Assembly: GCA_028288165.1 (NCBI GenBank)
Contig: JAQBOG010000016.1
Span: forward strand, 1 to 38,476
Length of the DNA: 38,476 bases
Source: Sphingobacteriales bacterium
GTDB taxonomy: Bacteria; Bacteroidota; Bacteroidia; Sphingobacteriales; Sphingobacteriaceae
Reading direction: 5' to 3'
The position numbers and the translations under genes are program-made. The notes under the pieces were generated by a model. It saw only the letters and a program-made list of their open reading frames with translations. It searched no databases and was not told the origin of the DNA. This document shows, piece by piece, positions 16,967 through 25,695 of the stretch; within the stretch, counting starts at the first letter, position 1, and the number at the start of each line of letters is the position of its first letter.

Positions 16967-17494
16967 TCATTTTTTTAATAAAATATACCAAAAAAGAAAT
17001 AGGGTTAACCATACTGAAAAGGTCAAAATCCCATATTTAAAAAATTTGATTTGAGATCCGAATTTAATATCTACTTCTTGTCCGATTTGAGTTATTCCAT
17101 CTCTATCAATCTCTGAAGTAGTAATTCCAGCTATGTATATTCTTGTGAGAACTTCCCCATAATAAATAGAGGTAGCCAAAAATCCCCATCCAATAGCGAA
17201 CAAAAAATAACTGTATAAAATATAGCCCTTGGGGTGTATGTAAGACGTGCTGATTATTAATAATATGGTGCCTCCAATTATAGCTAATGACCAAGATATT
17301 AATCTATTTGACTCCTCGTTTACAAGCTTATTTGCAGCATTTATTTTATTGAAATAATTGAAGAGCTTTTGTCTTAATTCATTTTCGGAAACCGATTTTT
17401 TCTTATCATTTCTTAATTTAATGAGATAACCTTCGATAGCTGTTAAAGCAAGTGATCCCACAACAATGTTTAATACATATTTGCTTACGTTCAT
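16967..17494 (-). CDS. Hypothetical four-helix membrane protein
   Basis: The 175-residue product has hydrophobic segments at about 5-24, 66-84, 92-112 and 153-173. A charged stretch lies between the first two (RNDKKKSVSENELRQKL). No family is recognised. It is followed six bases later by the Cys-cluster gene, so the pair may work together at the inner membrane. Nothing in the sequence shows a function. Confidence 0.6.
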   Translation of the reverse strand: MNVSKYVLNIVVGSLALTAIEGYLIKLRNDKKKSVSENELRQKLFNYFNKINAANKLVNEESNRLISWSLAIIGGTILLIISTSYIHPKGYILYSYFLFAIGWGFLATSIYYGEVLTRIYIAGITTSEIDRDGITQIGQEVDIKFGSQIKFFKYGILTFSVWLTLFLFWYILLKK

Positions 17495-17885
17495 AGCTTA
17501 GACAGCCCACTTATTATAATTTTACTAGCAACCATTAACTTCTAACTGGTGTGAGATTTCGTAATAAATAACACTGAATAATTTGTATTTGTTTGCAAAT
17601 GAGGGCACTTACTTTCTTTCCTAAGTATATCTCATATTTTAAATAAGTACGTTACTAACTAAAAATTGTATAGCCTATGCCCTAAAACTTCCAGATTACG
17701 TGTGGAGTAAACCTTTAGCGGCTAGAGATTTTTTATAAACTTCTCTGGTGAAAGTATTCAAGTATTTTACAAAAATTCGATTTGAATCAATCAAAAGTAC
17801 CGGCACCTAACCATAATGTAAATAAGGCTGTTAGCTGTAGGATTGGAGCTTATTTAGTACTGATTTAGTATAAGAGTATAAGAAT
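17495..17885. other. Gene-free stretch, nothing recognised
   Basis: This 391-base A+T-rich interval separates two minus-strand genes. Only very short reading frames occur, and no convincing hairpin, repeat or RNA gene is visible. It must hold the promoter of the gene starting at 17494. Confidence 0.5.
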
Positions 17886-18893
17886 TTAAACGGTAGAATT
17901 ACGGATCTGCAATTCTGACTTGAGAATAATTTTTTCCAGCGGAGTTTCAAACTTTCCGTATTTGATTGCTCTGGTTAAAATGGAGGTTGCTTGTCTGCCT
18001 ATTTCAAAAGCTGGCTGATTTATGCTGGTTAAGGAAGGAGCAAGAAAGGAAGCAATTCTAAGATTCGAGAAACTTAAAACTTTTATATCGTTTGGTATTT
18101 TAAGCTTTAAATCATTAACTACCTCGTAAACGGTCATGGCTAAACTTTCAACAGAGGCAAATATGGCATCTGGCTTTTCTTCAATAATAAGTTTTTTTAT
18201 GTTTTCGTAATTTTCTTCGAGGCTATTGGTTAGTGACACAATTAATTTTTCATCCAAGTCTAAATCGTGTTTTTTAAGTGCAGATGAATAACCTTTAAAC
18301 CTTTTTTCTGCAATCGATAGATATCTGGAAAGAGACAGAAAAGCGATCTTTTTACTTCCGGCAGTTATTAAGTGCTCAGTAGCTTTTTGGCTTACTTCAA
18401 AATCATCGGTTGTAACATGCGGGCTATTTATTTTATCACTTACTCGGTCAAATAATACCAGTGGAATACCTTTTTCAATCAACTTGTCCAAGTGTTCCAG
18501 GTTGTTAGTTTCACTTGATAAAGACATAAGAATACCATCAACCCGGCCATTCATCAGGTGATTAGCGATGTCTACTTCTTTCAGGTAATTTTCGTGAGTT
18601 AAGTATATTAAAACGTGAAAGCCATTTTTTTGAGCTACTTCTTCAATGCCGTCAATTGCTAAGGAGAAGAAGTTATTGGCTACTTCTGGTAGGATAACCG
18701 CTATCGTTTTACTTCCTTTTTTGCGTAAGCTCCCGGCGTATGGATTAGGCTGATAATTTAATTCTTTAGCTAACGCGATAACCTTGTCTTTGGTTGTCTG
18801 GTTAATTTGATAGTCATCATTTAAGGATCTGGATATCGTCGAAATCGATAAATTAAGAAGTTCTGCGAGTTTTTTAAGGGTTATATCTGCCAT
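17886..18893 (-). CDS. LacI family transcriptional regulator
   Basis: The 335-residue protein has the N-terminal LacI helix-turn-helix (ITLKKLAELLNLSISTISRS, about 4-23) and hinge helix (YQPNPYAGSLRKKGSKTIAV). A periplasmic-binding-protein-like effector domain follows (about 60-335). Typical blocks include ANNFFSLAIDGIEE, NGRVDGILMSLS, LVLFDRV, KIAFLSL and the C-terminal SLTSINQPAFEIGRQA. It is transcribed divergently from uxuA across 519 bases, so a uronate or its breakdown product is the likely effector (inference). It probably represses the uxuA/GH88 genes and perhaps kduI, whose upstream region shares a GCAAACG core with its own. Confidence 0.92.
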   Translation of the reverse strand: MADITLKKLAELLNLSISTISRSLNDDYQINQTTKDKVIALAKELNYQPNPYAGSLRKKGSKTIAVILPEVANNFFSLAIDGIEEVAQKNGFHVLIYLTHENYLKEVDIANHLMNGRVDGILMSLSSETNNLEHLDKLIEKGIPLVLFDRVSDKINSPHVTTDDFEVSQKATEHLITAGSKKIAFLSLSRYLSIAEKRFKGYSSALKKHDLDLDEKLIVSLTNSLEENYENIKKLIIEEKPDAIFASVESLAMTVYEVVNDLKLKIPNDIKVLSFSNLRIASFLAPSLTSINQPAFEIGRQATSILTRAIKYGKFETPLEKIILKSELQIRNSTV

Positions 18894-18942
18894 ACACGTT
18901 CCAAATTTTAAAGATATAAAAATTAATTTTTGCGCCTTTATG

Positions 18943-18958
18943 TTTAAATCGTTTGCGT
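18943..18958 (-). promoter_or_regulatory. Candidate LacI-family operator
   Basis: Read on the minus strand, ACGCAAACGATTTAA contains the LacI-type core AAnCGnTT. The GCAAACG part recurs upstream of kduI at 25187. It lies about 50 bases before the regulator gene, so autoregulation is possible. The rest of the 519-base interval to uxuA shows only the uxuA promoter. Confidence 0.35.
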
Positions 18959-19381
18959 AACTAAAAAAAATTCAACCATAAGATCAGTCTTAATTAATCT
19001 TCACTTTTGAATTATAATAAAATAATTGCACCAAATTATGATTTCAGATCTAATGAACGCTAAAAAATAGTGTTCCTGTTTGTTTTGTTATTCCGTTATT
19101 TTCCAATCTCAAGAATTCTCTGCCGACATTCTAATCTAACAGCGATTTCTTACCATGATCAATCGGTTTGACTCGGATGACGAAATGTGAAAAGGAAAAT
19201 CAGGTACAATGCCGGCTTATCTTACAAGCAGTGGCAAATTACATTAAGGTCTGATAAAAGGCTTCAACGGTGAATTAGACGAAAGTGACATATGTTACGC
19301 CAAAAAAGTCTATTGATTTCATTTTTGAATTTTAAGAAAATTATCAATTATAAATTAGTAAAAGAAAAATGTAACAGTTTC

Positions 19382-19398
19382 TATCTTTGAGAAGATAG
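19382..19398 (+). promoter_or_regulatory. uxuA -7 box inside a small palindrome
   Basis: TATCTTTG (19382-19389) matches TAnnTTTG and lies 23 bases before the ATG, giving a very short leader. It overlaps the palindrome CTATCTT-TGAG-AAGATAG (19381-19398), which could be an operator or the first hairpin of the mRNA. No clear -33 TTG is seen. Confidence 0.5.
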
Positions 19399-19412
19399 TT
19401 TAGTTTTAAATT

Positions 19413-20621
19413 ATGGATAAAGTTGTAAAAAGTGAAAGTTTCTACATGCAACAATGCATGCGTTGGTTCGGGCCAAAAGATCCCGTTGATTTGTCTTTTA
19501 TCAGACAAGCAGGTTGTTCAGGAATCGTAACAGCTCTGCATCACATACCGAATGGCGAAATTTGGAGTGTTGAAGAAATTGCAAAACGTCAAAAGGAAAT
19601 TTCGGATTACGGAATGATCTGGAGTGTAGTTGAAAGTGTTCCAGTACATGAAGCTATTAAAACGCAGAGCGGAGATTACATCCAATACATTGAAAACTAC
19701 AAACAAACCATTAGAAATTTGGCCAGTTGTGGAGTTAAAATCATAACCTACAATTTTATGCCTGTTTTAGATTGGACACGCACCGATTTGGCGTATGTTA
19801 CGGCCGACGGTTCCAAAGCCTTAAGGTTTGAAAAGGCAGCATTTATAGCATTCGATGCTTTTGTTTTAAATAGGAAGGGTGCGAGTAGCGAATATTCGCC
19901 AACTGAGTTAAAAGTTGCAAAGGAACGTTTAGATAGTATGAGCGTTACAGAAGTAATGTTGTTGCAAAAAAATATCATTGCCGGTTTACCGGGAAGTGAA
20001 GAAGGATTTACATTAAATGAATTCCAAGAAGCACTCGATACGTATGAGGGAATTAATGAAGATACGCTTCGTTCAAATCTGATCCATTTTTTGGAAGAAA
20101 TCATCCCCATTGCTGATGAAACTGGGGTGAAAATGGCTATTCATCCAGATGATCCGCCCTATGGTATTTTAGGTTTGCCTCGTGTGGTTAGCAAGGAAAG
20201 CGACCTTCAAGCTATCCTTGAATCCGTTCCATCTCCTAATAATGGTTTATGTTTTTGTACCGGTTCGTTAGGTGTTAGGCCAGATAATGACTTGCCTAAT
20301 ATGGTTTCAAAATTTGCAGATCGTATTCATTTTGTACATTTAAGAAGTACTAAACGCAATGAACAGGGAGATTTCTATGAAGATAATCACTTGGAAGGAG
20401 ATGTTAATATGTTTGAGGTTGTTAAGCAACTGGTTAAAGCATCGCACAAGCGAGAAGTTAACATCCCTATGCGGCCCGATCACGGTCACCAAATGCTCGA
20501 CGATCTGGATAAAATTACCAACCCAGGTTATTCCGCAATTGGACGTTTACGTGGCCTAGCCGAACTTCGTGGCCTTGAATTCGGTATTATTAATAGCCTT
20601 AAAGGAGATTTGAGAAACTAG
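19413..20621 (+). CDS. uxuA: Mannonate dehydratase
   Basis: The 402-residue TIM-barrel enzyme dehydrates D-mannonate to 2-keto-3-deoxy-D-gluconate in the cytoplasm. Family motifs are clear: [19 protein letters not shown] near the start, [16 protein letters not shown] (about 109-124) and the metal ligands His244 (IHPDDPPYG), Cys282 (CFCTGS), His309 (HLRSTKRN) and Asp356 (RPDHGHQ). Length equals the usual 390-405. It stands alone after a divergent LacI gene. The GH88 gene follows 330 bases downstream, beyond repeats, and may be transcribed separately. A heptamer array begins inside its last codons. Confidence 0.96.
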   Translation: MDKVVKSESFYMQQCMRWFGPKDPVDLSFIRQAGCSGIVTALHHIPNGEIWSVEEIAKRQKEISDYGMIWSVVESVPVHEAIKTQSGDYIQYIENYKQTIRNLASCGVKIITYNFMPVLDWTRTDLAYVTADGSKALRFEKAAFIAFDAFVLNRKGASSEYSPTELKVAKERLDSMSVTEVMLLQKNIIAGLPGSEEGFTLNEFQEALDTYEGINEDTLRSNLIHFLEEIIPIADETGVKMAIHPDDPPYGILGLPRVVSKESDLQAILESVPSPNNGLCFCTGSLGVRPDNDLPNMVSKFADRIHFVHLRSTKRNEQGDFYEDNHLEGDVNMFEVVKQLVKASHKREVNIPMRPDHGHQMLDDLDKITNPGYSAIGRLRGLAELRGLEFGIINSLKGDLRN

Positions 20622-20660
20622 ATTTGAGATATGAGATAAGAAGTCTGAGATATGAACTCG
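20612..20660 (+). repeat. 7-base-period array, GAGATAT units
   Basis: Seven consecutive 7-base blocks read GAGAAAC, TAGATTT, GAGATAT, GAGATAA, GAAGTCT, GAGATAT and GAACTCG. The array starts within the last three uxuA codons and covers the stop. GAGATAT is the reverse complement of the ATATCTC unit (written CTCATAT) at 30964 and 32042. Confidence 0.6.
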
Positions 20661-20770
20661 AAATTTCAGCTCCTAAAAATTGTTTCTTACTCTTGGATAC
20701 TATAAGTAATTTAGATTTTAAAAGTAGGTTCAGAAAGATGATGTAAGCGGAGTGTATAAGATATGCTAGG

Positions 20771-20855
20771 TTTTGCGTTAGGGATTGATGTGGAAATCCT
20801 TTTTGCACCCTTCGCAAAAAGATTGGAACAAAAAGCCCGCCCGAACGCCCCAAAA
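20771..20855 (+). repeat. Hairpin repeat, copy 2
   Basis: TTTTGCGTTAGGGATTGATG, then stem CTTTTTGC/GCAAAAAG around ACCCTTC, then ATTGGAACAAAAAGCCCGCC and CGAACGCCCCAAAA. The ends can pair (TTTG with CAAA, CGTT with AACG), giving a closed two-stem structure. The 330-base gap 20622-20951 holds this copy, the array end and the upstream region of the GH88 gene. Confidence 0.75.
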
Positions 20856-20951
20856 TCCTTGTTGCAAATACTAAAAACGTAAATTACAACGTCCAGCTAC
20901 GGATGCTACATACTTGCTACTTAATATTAAGTACTTATACCCAAATAAACC

Positions 20952-22127
20952 ATGAATCGCATATTTATAGTATTACTAATTTTTGCAAACCTTAGCTCTT
21001 TTGCTCAGCCAAAAGTAAACGTTGATAAACAACTGAAGCTTTCTGCGCAACAGTATAAGGGAATGTTAAAGGAGTTTCAGGACACAAAATACTTCCCTCA
21101 ATCGGTAAATAAAGACGGTAGTTATAAAAAAAAGACCAGTGAATGGTGGTGTACGGGCTTTTTCAGTGGCTCATTATGGAATTTATATGATTATACAAAA
21201 GATCAGGAATTAAAAAGTGGAGCCATAAAATGGACGGAGGCTTTAGAGAAAGAACAATATAACAAAGGCACTCATGATTTGGGTTTCATGCTTTATTGCT
21301 CGTACGGAAACGGATATCGCTTAACTAAAAACGAAGCTTATAAACCAATTCTTTTACAAGGAGCAGAGTCGCTATCCACACGGTTCGATCCAAAAGTTGG
21401 TGTAATAAAATCATGGGAAAACTTTAAAGAATTTAAGTATCCCGTTATTATTGATAACATGATGAATCTGGAATTTTTGTTTTGGGCTTCTAAAGTTTCC
21501 GGAAACAATAAATATCGTGATTTGAGTATCGTACATGCTGATAATACGTTAAAAAATCATTTCAGACCAGATAATAGCAGTTATCATGTGATTGCTTATG
21601 ACAGTGTTGGAAATGTTTTGGCCAAGAAAACAGCTCAAGGCGCCGCTGATAATTCTGCATGGGCAAGGGGGCAAGCTTGGGGATTATACGGTTATACAGT
21701 GATGTATCGTGAAACTAAACAAAAGAGATATTTAGACCAAGCGGTGAAAATTGCAAATTTTTATATCAATCATCCAAACATGCCAAAAGACAAAGTTCCG
21801 TATTGGGATTTTAATGCACCGGACATTCCAAATGAAGAACGTGATGCATCGGCAGCGGCAATAAGTGCCTCGGCATTGCTTGAATTGAGCAAGTATGTTA
21901 AAAAAGATTTGGGTAAAAAATATAACTCCTTTGCAGAGGATGTTTTAGTAAGTTTATCTAGTCCGGAGTATTTTGCCGCATCAGGAAATAACAATTTTAT
22001 CCTAAAGCACTCAACTGGCCACAAGCCAGCCAAAAGTGAAATCGATACACCTATTATATATGCAGACTATTATTATATCGAAGCGTTATTGAGATATCAG
22101 GCATTAAATAAAACTAAAGCAAAATGA
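20952..22127 (+). CDS. GH88 unsaturated glucuronyl hydrolase
   Basis: The 391-residue protein has a signal peptide (cleavage after SSFA, about residue 18), so it acts in the periplasm. The mature part is an alpha/alpha barrel of family GH88, which removes 4,5-unsaturated uronic acid from the non-reducing end of oligosaccharides made by lyases. Key residues are visible: Asp109 in THDLGFMLYCSYGNGY and Asp168 in PVIIDNMMNLEFLFWAS, matching the two catalytic aspartates of Bacillus UGL. QGAADNSAWARGQAWGLYGY and the C-terminal DTPIIYADYYYIEALLRY are further signatures. Its stop overlaps the start of the DUF4861 gene (ATGA), so the two are translationally coupled. Confidence 0.92.
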   Translation: MNRIFIVLLIFANLSSFAQPKVNVDKQLKLSAQQYKGMLKEFQDTKYFPQSVNKDGSYKKKTSEWWCTGFFSGSLWNLYDYTKDQELKSGAIKWTEALEKEQYNKGTHDLGFMLYCSYGNGYRLTKNEAYKPILLQGAESLSTRFDPKVGVIKSWENFKEFKYPVIIDNMMNLEFLFWASKVSGNNKYRDLSIVHADNTLKNHFRPDNSSYHVIAYDSVGNVLAKKTAQGAADNSAWARGQAWGLYGYTVMYRETKQKRYLDQAVKIANFYINHPNMPKDKVPYWDFNAPDIPNEERDASAAAISASALLELSKYVKKDLGKKYNSFAEDVLVSLSSPEYFAASGNNNFILKHSTGHKPAKSEIDTPIIYADYYYIEALLRYQALNKTKAK

Positions 22128-23251
22128 TGAAAAACAGATTAAGCCTTTCCTTATGTTTTATTTTTCTTTCGGCCGTTTCGGTATTAGGGCAATCGCATGT
22201 TTTACAAATATGTAATCCTAGCGGTATGAAAAGAAGTGAGCTTGTTTCCATTTCTTGGAGGAATATCCAATTGAAATTTCCATCCATTGAAAAGGATAAT
22301 TTTAAAGTAATAGATCTAGCTTCTCAAAAAGAGTTGCCTTTTCAATTAGAATATAAAGGAGAGAAAACCGTGCAAAACTTGTTAATCCAAGTCGATTTAT
22401 TTGCCAAACAAACGCTTAAAATCACTTTGAAAAAGGGCAAGCCAACGCCATTAATTGCAAAAACTTTTGGGCGATATGTGCCTGAGCGCAAGGAGGATTT
22501 CGCTTGGGAAAATGATAAAATTGCTTTCAGGATGTATGGGCAGGCATTAGAAGGCAGCAACGAGAATGCGTATGGTATGGATGTTTGGGCAAAACGTACA
22601 GACAAACTAGTTATTAATGAGCGATATAAAAGAGGAGAGTATCATATAGACCATGGTGATGGCTTAGATTATTACCATGTCGGATTAACATTAGGCGCTG
22701 GTAATATGGCTCCAATTTCAAATGATACCATTCGTTATCCTCAAAATTACCATTCCTGGAAAGTATTGGATAATGGACCATTGCGAACTACTTTTCAACT
22801 CGGCTATGATGAATGGAATGTAGACGGAACGATGGTAGCCTCAATGAAAACCATCTCGTTAGATGCAGGATCACAAATGAACCGAATAGAGGTTAACTAT
22901 ATTTATAAGACTGACAAACCGCTTTCTGTGGTTGCAGGAATTGTAAAAAGACCAGAGCCCGGAGCTTCACTTTTGGATGATAAAACCGGAATTATGGCCT
23001 ATTGGGAACCTCAGCACGGTGATGATGGAATAACCGGGGTAGGAGTAATCATGCAAAAAGATGCTCGAATGATTAGTACAGCAAGTCAGTTTTTAACACA
23101 AACCAGTGTTATAAGTAATAAACCAATTGTATATTTTGCAGGTGCCACTTGGAATAAGGCGGGATTTATAATCAATTCGGATTCCTGGTTTGATTATCTT
23201 CAAAACTACAAAAAGTGCCTTCAGGAACCTCTAACGGTGTCTTTTAAATAA
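22124..23251 (+). CDS. DUF4861 exported protein
   Basis: This 375-residue protein has a signal peptide (cleavage after SVLGQ, about residue 23) and belongs, by its blocks, to DUF4861. Notable segments are an Ig-like N-terminal strand set (LQICNPSGMKRSELVSI), EDFAWENDKIAFRMYG (about 123-138), EYHIDHGDGLDYYHVGLT (about 167-184) and HSWKVLDNGPLRTTFQL. The central beta-sandwich with several His, Asp and Tyr residues looks like an enzyme with a carbohydrate substrate. No activity is assigned here. It is translationally coupled to GH88, so a role in freeing or processing uronate sugars in the periplasm is likely (inference). Transcription ends at the hairpin two bases after the stop. Confidence 0.8.
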   Translation: MMKNRLSLSLCFIFLSAVSVLGQSHVLQICNPSGMKRSELVSISWRNIQLKFPSIEKDNFKVIDLASQKELPFQLEYKGEKTVQNLLIQVDLFAKQTLKITLKKGKPTPLIAKTFGRYVPERKEDFAWENDKIAFRMYGQALEGSNENAYGMDVWAKRTDKLVINERYKRGEYHIDHGDGLDYYHVGLTLGAGNMAPISNDTIRYPQNYHSWKVLDNGPLRTTFQLGYDEWNVDGTMVASMKTISLDAGSQMNRIEVNYIYKTDKPLSVVAGIVKRPEPGASLLDDKTGIMAYWEPQHGDDGITGVGVIMQKDARMISTASQFLTQTSVISNKPIVYFAGATWNKAGFIINSDSWFDYLQNYKKCLQEPLTVSFK

Positions 23252-23252
23252 C

Positions 23253-23297
23253 ATTGAGTATTTCAAACCTTCGTTCCGAAGGTTTGAAATACTCAAT
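23253..23297 (+). terminator. Perfect 21-bp hairpin terminator
   Basis: A 21-base arm starting ATTGAGTATTTCAAACC pairs perfectly with its complement around a TTC loop. It lies between the convergent DUF4861 and SDR genes. No T tract follows, but the last seven bases of the right arm, ACTCAAT, begin the tandem array. Confidence 0.7.
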
Positions 23298-23353
23298 ACT
23301 CAATACTCCATACTCAATACTCAATACTCAATACTCAATACTCAATACTCAAT
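23291..23353 (+). repeat. Tandem array of 7-mer ACTCAAT, nine copies
   Basis: Nine contiguous 7-base units span exactly 63 bases; eight are ACTCAAT and one is ACTCCAT. The array starts with the end of the hairpin arm and runs to the first base of the SDR stop codon, filling the intergenic space. Confidence 0.9.
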
Positions 23354-24168
23354 CACACCCCTCCAAAAACAGAGAATCCTCCATCTACGCAGATCATCGT
23401 TCCGGTAACAAATTGCGAGGCATCGCTTAAAAGCCAAACTAATGCACCTTTTAATTCATCTGGATCACCAAAGCGTTTAAAAGGGGTTTGTTTAATGACT
23501 GATCCACCACGATCTGTGTAACCACCATCAGGTGTAGTTAGTAAATTTCGGTTTTGTTCGGTCAGGAAAAAACCCGGTGCGATGGCGTTCATGCGGATGG
23601 CGGAACCATAGCGGTTGGCTAGTTCTACAGCAAACCACTGGTTATAATAGTCTACCCCGGCTTTTCCCATATTGTAGCCTAACACACGGGTAATTGCACG
23701 TTTAGAATTCATGGAAGATATATTAACAATGCTCCCTTTTCCTGTAGCAGCAATACTCTCTCCGAAAATTTGAGTGGGTAATATGGTTCCCCATAAATTA
23801 AGATCCATAACCTGTTTCATGCCTGCCAAGTTCATTTCGAAGATGTTTTCTTCAGGTTTTAGAACACCTTCGGGCATATTGCCGCCTGCACCGTTTACAA
23901 GTCCATCAATTCTTCCAAATTTTTGGAGTATTTGCTCCTTGCAATCTTTCAGTTGTTCTTCGTTTAAAACGTCAGCTACTAAAGCAATTGCTTGGCCGCC
24001 CGAATTATTAATTGCATCTGCCCGTTGATTGGCAATCTCTGCATTTCTACCTAAAATCCCTACGATCCCGTCGGCTTCAACAATTGCGTTAATGAATGAA
24101 TTACCTAAGATTCCGGTTCCACCAGTTACGATAATTACTTTATCTTTTAATGAAAAATTGTTGATCAT
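23353..24168 (-). CDS. SDR oxidoreductase, fructuronate reductase or KduD type
   Basis: The 271-residue protein is a classical short-chain dehydrogenase. The start chosen is the ATG at 24168, one base after the kduI stop codon; a longer in-frame extension would lie wholly inside kduI. The coenzyme motif TGGTGILG (15-22), the NGAGG segment (92-96), Ser151-Ser152 and Tyr165-xxx-Lys169 (YNMGK) form the active site. GFFLTEQNRNLL and the C-terminal GTMICVDGGFSVFGG follow. It resembles the SDR-type mannonate oxidoreductase of Bacillus (UxuB), but its place after kduI would also suit KduD, which reduces the KduI product to 2-keto-3-deoxygluconate. The sequence alone does not decide. Confidence 0.85.
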   Translation of the reverse strand: MINNFSLKDKVIIVTGGTGILGNSFINAIVEADGIVGILGRNAEIANQRADAINNSGGQAIALVADVLNEEQLKDCKEQILQKFGRIDGLVNGAGGNMPEGVLKPEENIFEMNLAGMKQVMDLNLWGTILPTQIFGESIAATGKGSIVNISSMNSKRAITRVLGYNMGKAGVDYYNQWFAVELANRYGSAIRMNAIAPGFFLTEQNRNLLTTPDGGYTDRGGSVIKQTPFKRFGDPDELKGALVWLLSDASQFVTGTMICVDGGFSVFGGV

Positions 24169-24169
24169 A

Positions 24170-25000
24170 TTATCTAATGTCTTTAATCTGAACAGCGTCC
24201 ATATCCGTAAATTCCATATTTTCTCCAGCCATTCCCCAAATAAAACTGTAGTTCTTTGTTCCGCTGCCAGAATGAATACTCCAAGGTGGTGAGATGACCG
24301 TTTCATAGTTGCCAACTAAAATATGGCGAGTTTCCTGAGGAGTACCCATGTAATGAAAAATGCGTTGTTCGGGTTCTACATCAAAATAGAAGTAGGCTTC
24401 CATTCGGCGATCATGAGTATGCGGGGGCATGGTATTCCAAACGCTTCCATTACTTAAGATGGTGAGACCCATAACTAATTGGCAACTTTGAATGCCATCC
24501 TTATGAATGTATTTTAAAATTTTCCGCTCGTTTGCTGTTTCTATAGAACCCATTTCGGCTATTAAAGCGTCGTGTTGGGTGTAGTATTGAGTTGGATAAT
24601 TTTTATGAGCGGGGTTTGATAAGATAAAATAAACCGCTGGTTCATCAATTGAATTGCTACTAAATTGAACGTTTTGAACGCCCAAGCCAAGGTACAGGCA
24701 ATCTAGTTTATTTAGGTTGTATTGTTTGCCATCTGCAGTAATGGTTCCGGAGCCGGCTACATTGATAATACCAATTTCTCTTCTTTGTAAAAAAAACTCT
24801 GCTCTTAGTTCCGGATCGTTTTCTAAGGTTAAAGGGCCGTCAATTGGGTTGATTACGCCGGCAATCATTCTGTCGTAATGCGTATAAACTAAATTGGCTT
24901 CCCCTTTTTTAGCAAGTTTTTCAAGTAAAAACCGTTCTCTGATTTGCGTAGTCCGGTAATTGCAAAAATCTTCCGGGTGTACCGCGTATAGTGTTTTCAT
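24170..25000 (-). CDS. kduI: 5-keto-4-deoxyuronate isomerase
   Basis: The 276-residue cupin-type isomerase converts 4-deoxy-L-threo-5-hexosulose uronate, formed spontaneously from the unsaturated uronate released by GH88, to 2,5-diketo-3-deoxygluconate. The zinc site is intact: His194, His196 and Glu201 in PPHTHDRRMEAYFYFD, and His243 in SPPWSIHSGSGTKNYSF. Length equals the family norm (276-278). It is the first gene of a two-gene operon with the SDR. A -7-like TATATTTC lies about 30 bases before the start. A GCAAACG core shared with the LacI-uxuA region lies about 190 bases upstream. Confidence 0.95.
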   Translation of the reverse strand: MKTLYAVHPEDFCNYRTTQIRERFLLEKLAKKGEANLVYTHYDRMIAGVINPIDGPLTLENDPELRAEFFLQRREIGIINVAGSGTITADGKQYNLNKLDCLYLGLGVQNVQFSSNSIDEPAVYFILSNPAHKNYPTQYYTQHDALIAEMGSIETANERKILKYIHKDGIQSCQLVMGLTILSNGSVWNTMPPHTHDRRMEAYFYFDVEPEQRIFHYMGTPQETRHILVGNYETVISPPWSIHSGSGTKNYSFIWGMAGENMEFTDMDAVQIKDIR

Positions 25001-25182
25001 TTTTAATTTTTATGGAGGTATAAGTGTCGAAATATACTAAAAAGACAAAACAAGATTTTAATTGGGTATTTTATTTCGATCGCAGTAGACATTCGAAAGG
25101 TTGTTGATTTATGAGTTAAGTTTGATTGATTTGCAAGTCTACAAATGAATTCCTCGATATTGGTCTTCTGTTGTTATATTTA

Positions 25183-25200
25183 TTATGCAAACGTTATCAA
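25183..25200 (+). promoter_or_regulatory. Candidate LacI-family operator upstream of kduI
   Basis: TTATGCAAACGTTATCAA holds the GCAAACG core found at 18943-18958 in reverse orientation. It lies between the divergent kduI and the small gene at 25295. Two occurrences are thin evidence. Confidence 0.3.
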
Positions 25201-25294
25201 GTTTCATTTTTATTAAAGAAATTTGATGCTCTACCGAAGAATGATAAACAAAATCTAGTAATTTGAGGTTAAGCAAATACTTAACTATTTATCC

Positions 25295-25531
25295 ATGGAT
25301 GCATTCGAAATTAGTGTGACTTTAGCAACTGGGCTTGTTGATTTGACTATAAAGTCTCTGATGAAAGAAAGCGATCCATCTTCTCATTACTATACCGTAG
25401 TTATGGATAAGATAGATTTTACTATTATCCGTAAAAACAAAAACGGGGAATGGGAAAATGTGCAAGGACATGTTTTAAATGAACATGAATTGAAGGCGGT
25501 GAGTGATAAAATAGAAGTTTACCATTTGTAA
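25295..25531 (+). CDS. Small hypothetical protein (78 residues)
   Basis: The 78-residue product has an alternating beta pattern (MDAFEISVTLATGLVDLTI, then HYYTVVMDKIDFTIIRKNK, then EWENVQGHVLNEHELKAVSD). There is no signal peptide. It looks like a small cytoplasmic beta-sheet-plus-helix domain, but no family is recognised. It is divergent from kduI and sits between the uronate genes and the mannanase-like gene. Composition and residue use are protein-like, which supports a real gene. Confidence 0.6.
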   Translation: MDAFEISVTLATGLVDLTIKSLMKESDPSSHYYTVVMDKIDFTIIRKNKNGEWENVQGHVLNEHELKAVSDKIEVYHL

Positions 25532-25598
25532 TAATAGAGTACTAAGTACTATATGTAAGTTATGATAATCAATTCAACATGCTAAAGTACGTTTGCTA

Positions 25599-25695
25599 TT
25601 GCGTTAGGGGGTGAAGTGTAAATCCTTTTTGCTGTGCGGAAGGAATGGAGAGGAGGCAAAAAGATTGTAACGAAACACCCGCCCGAACGCCCAAA
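25599..25695 (+). repeat. Hairpin repeat, copy 3
   Basis: ATTGCGTTAGGGGGTGAAGTG, stem CTTTTTGC/GGCAAAAAG with a longer internal loop of about 24 bases, then ATTGTAACGAAACACCCGCC and CGAACGCCCAAAT. It lies in the 432-base gap 25532-25963 before the mannanase-like gene. The rest of that gap is A+T-rich with no gene seen. Confidence 0.75.

Noticed and set aside
19101..19320. A decayed gene between lacI and uxuA
   Set aside because: Short frames of 20-25 codons can be read, but none resembles a known protein and no frameshifted continuity is convincing.
20599..20853. An 84-residue minus-strand frame over the uxuA end, array and hairpin repeat
   Set aside because: It is made of repeat sequence and the antisense of uxuA.
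24169..24315. Longer N-terminus for the SDR
   Set aside because: The extra 49 codons lie inside kduI in another frame; the coenzyme motif has its normal spacing from the ATG at 24168.
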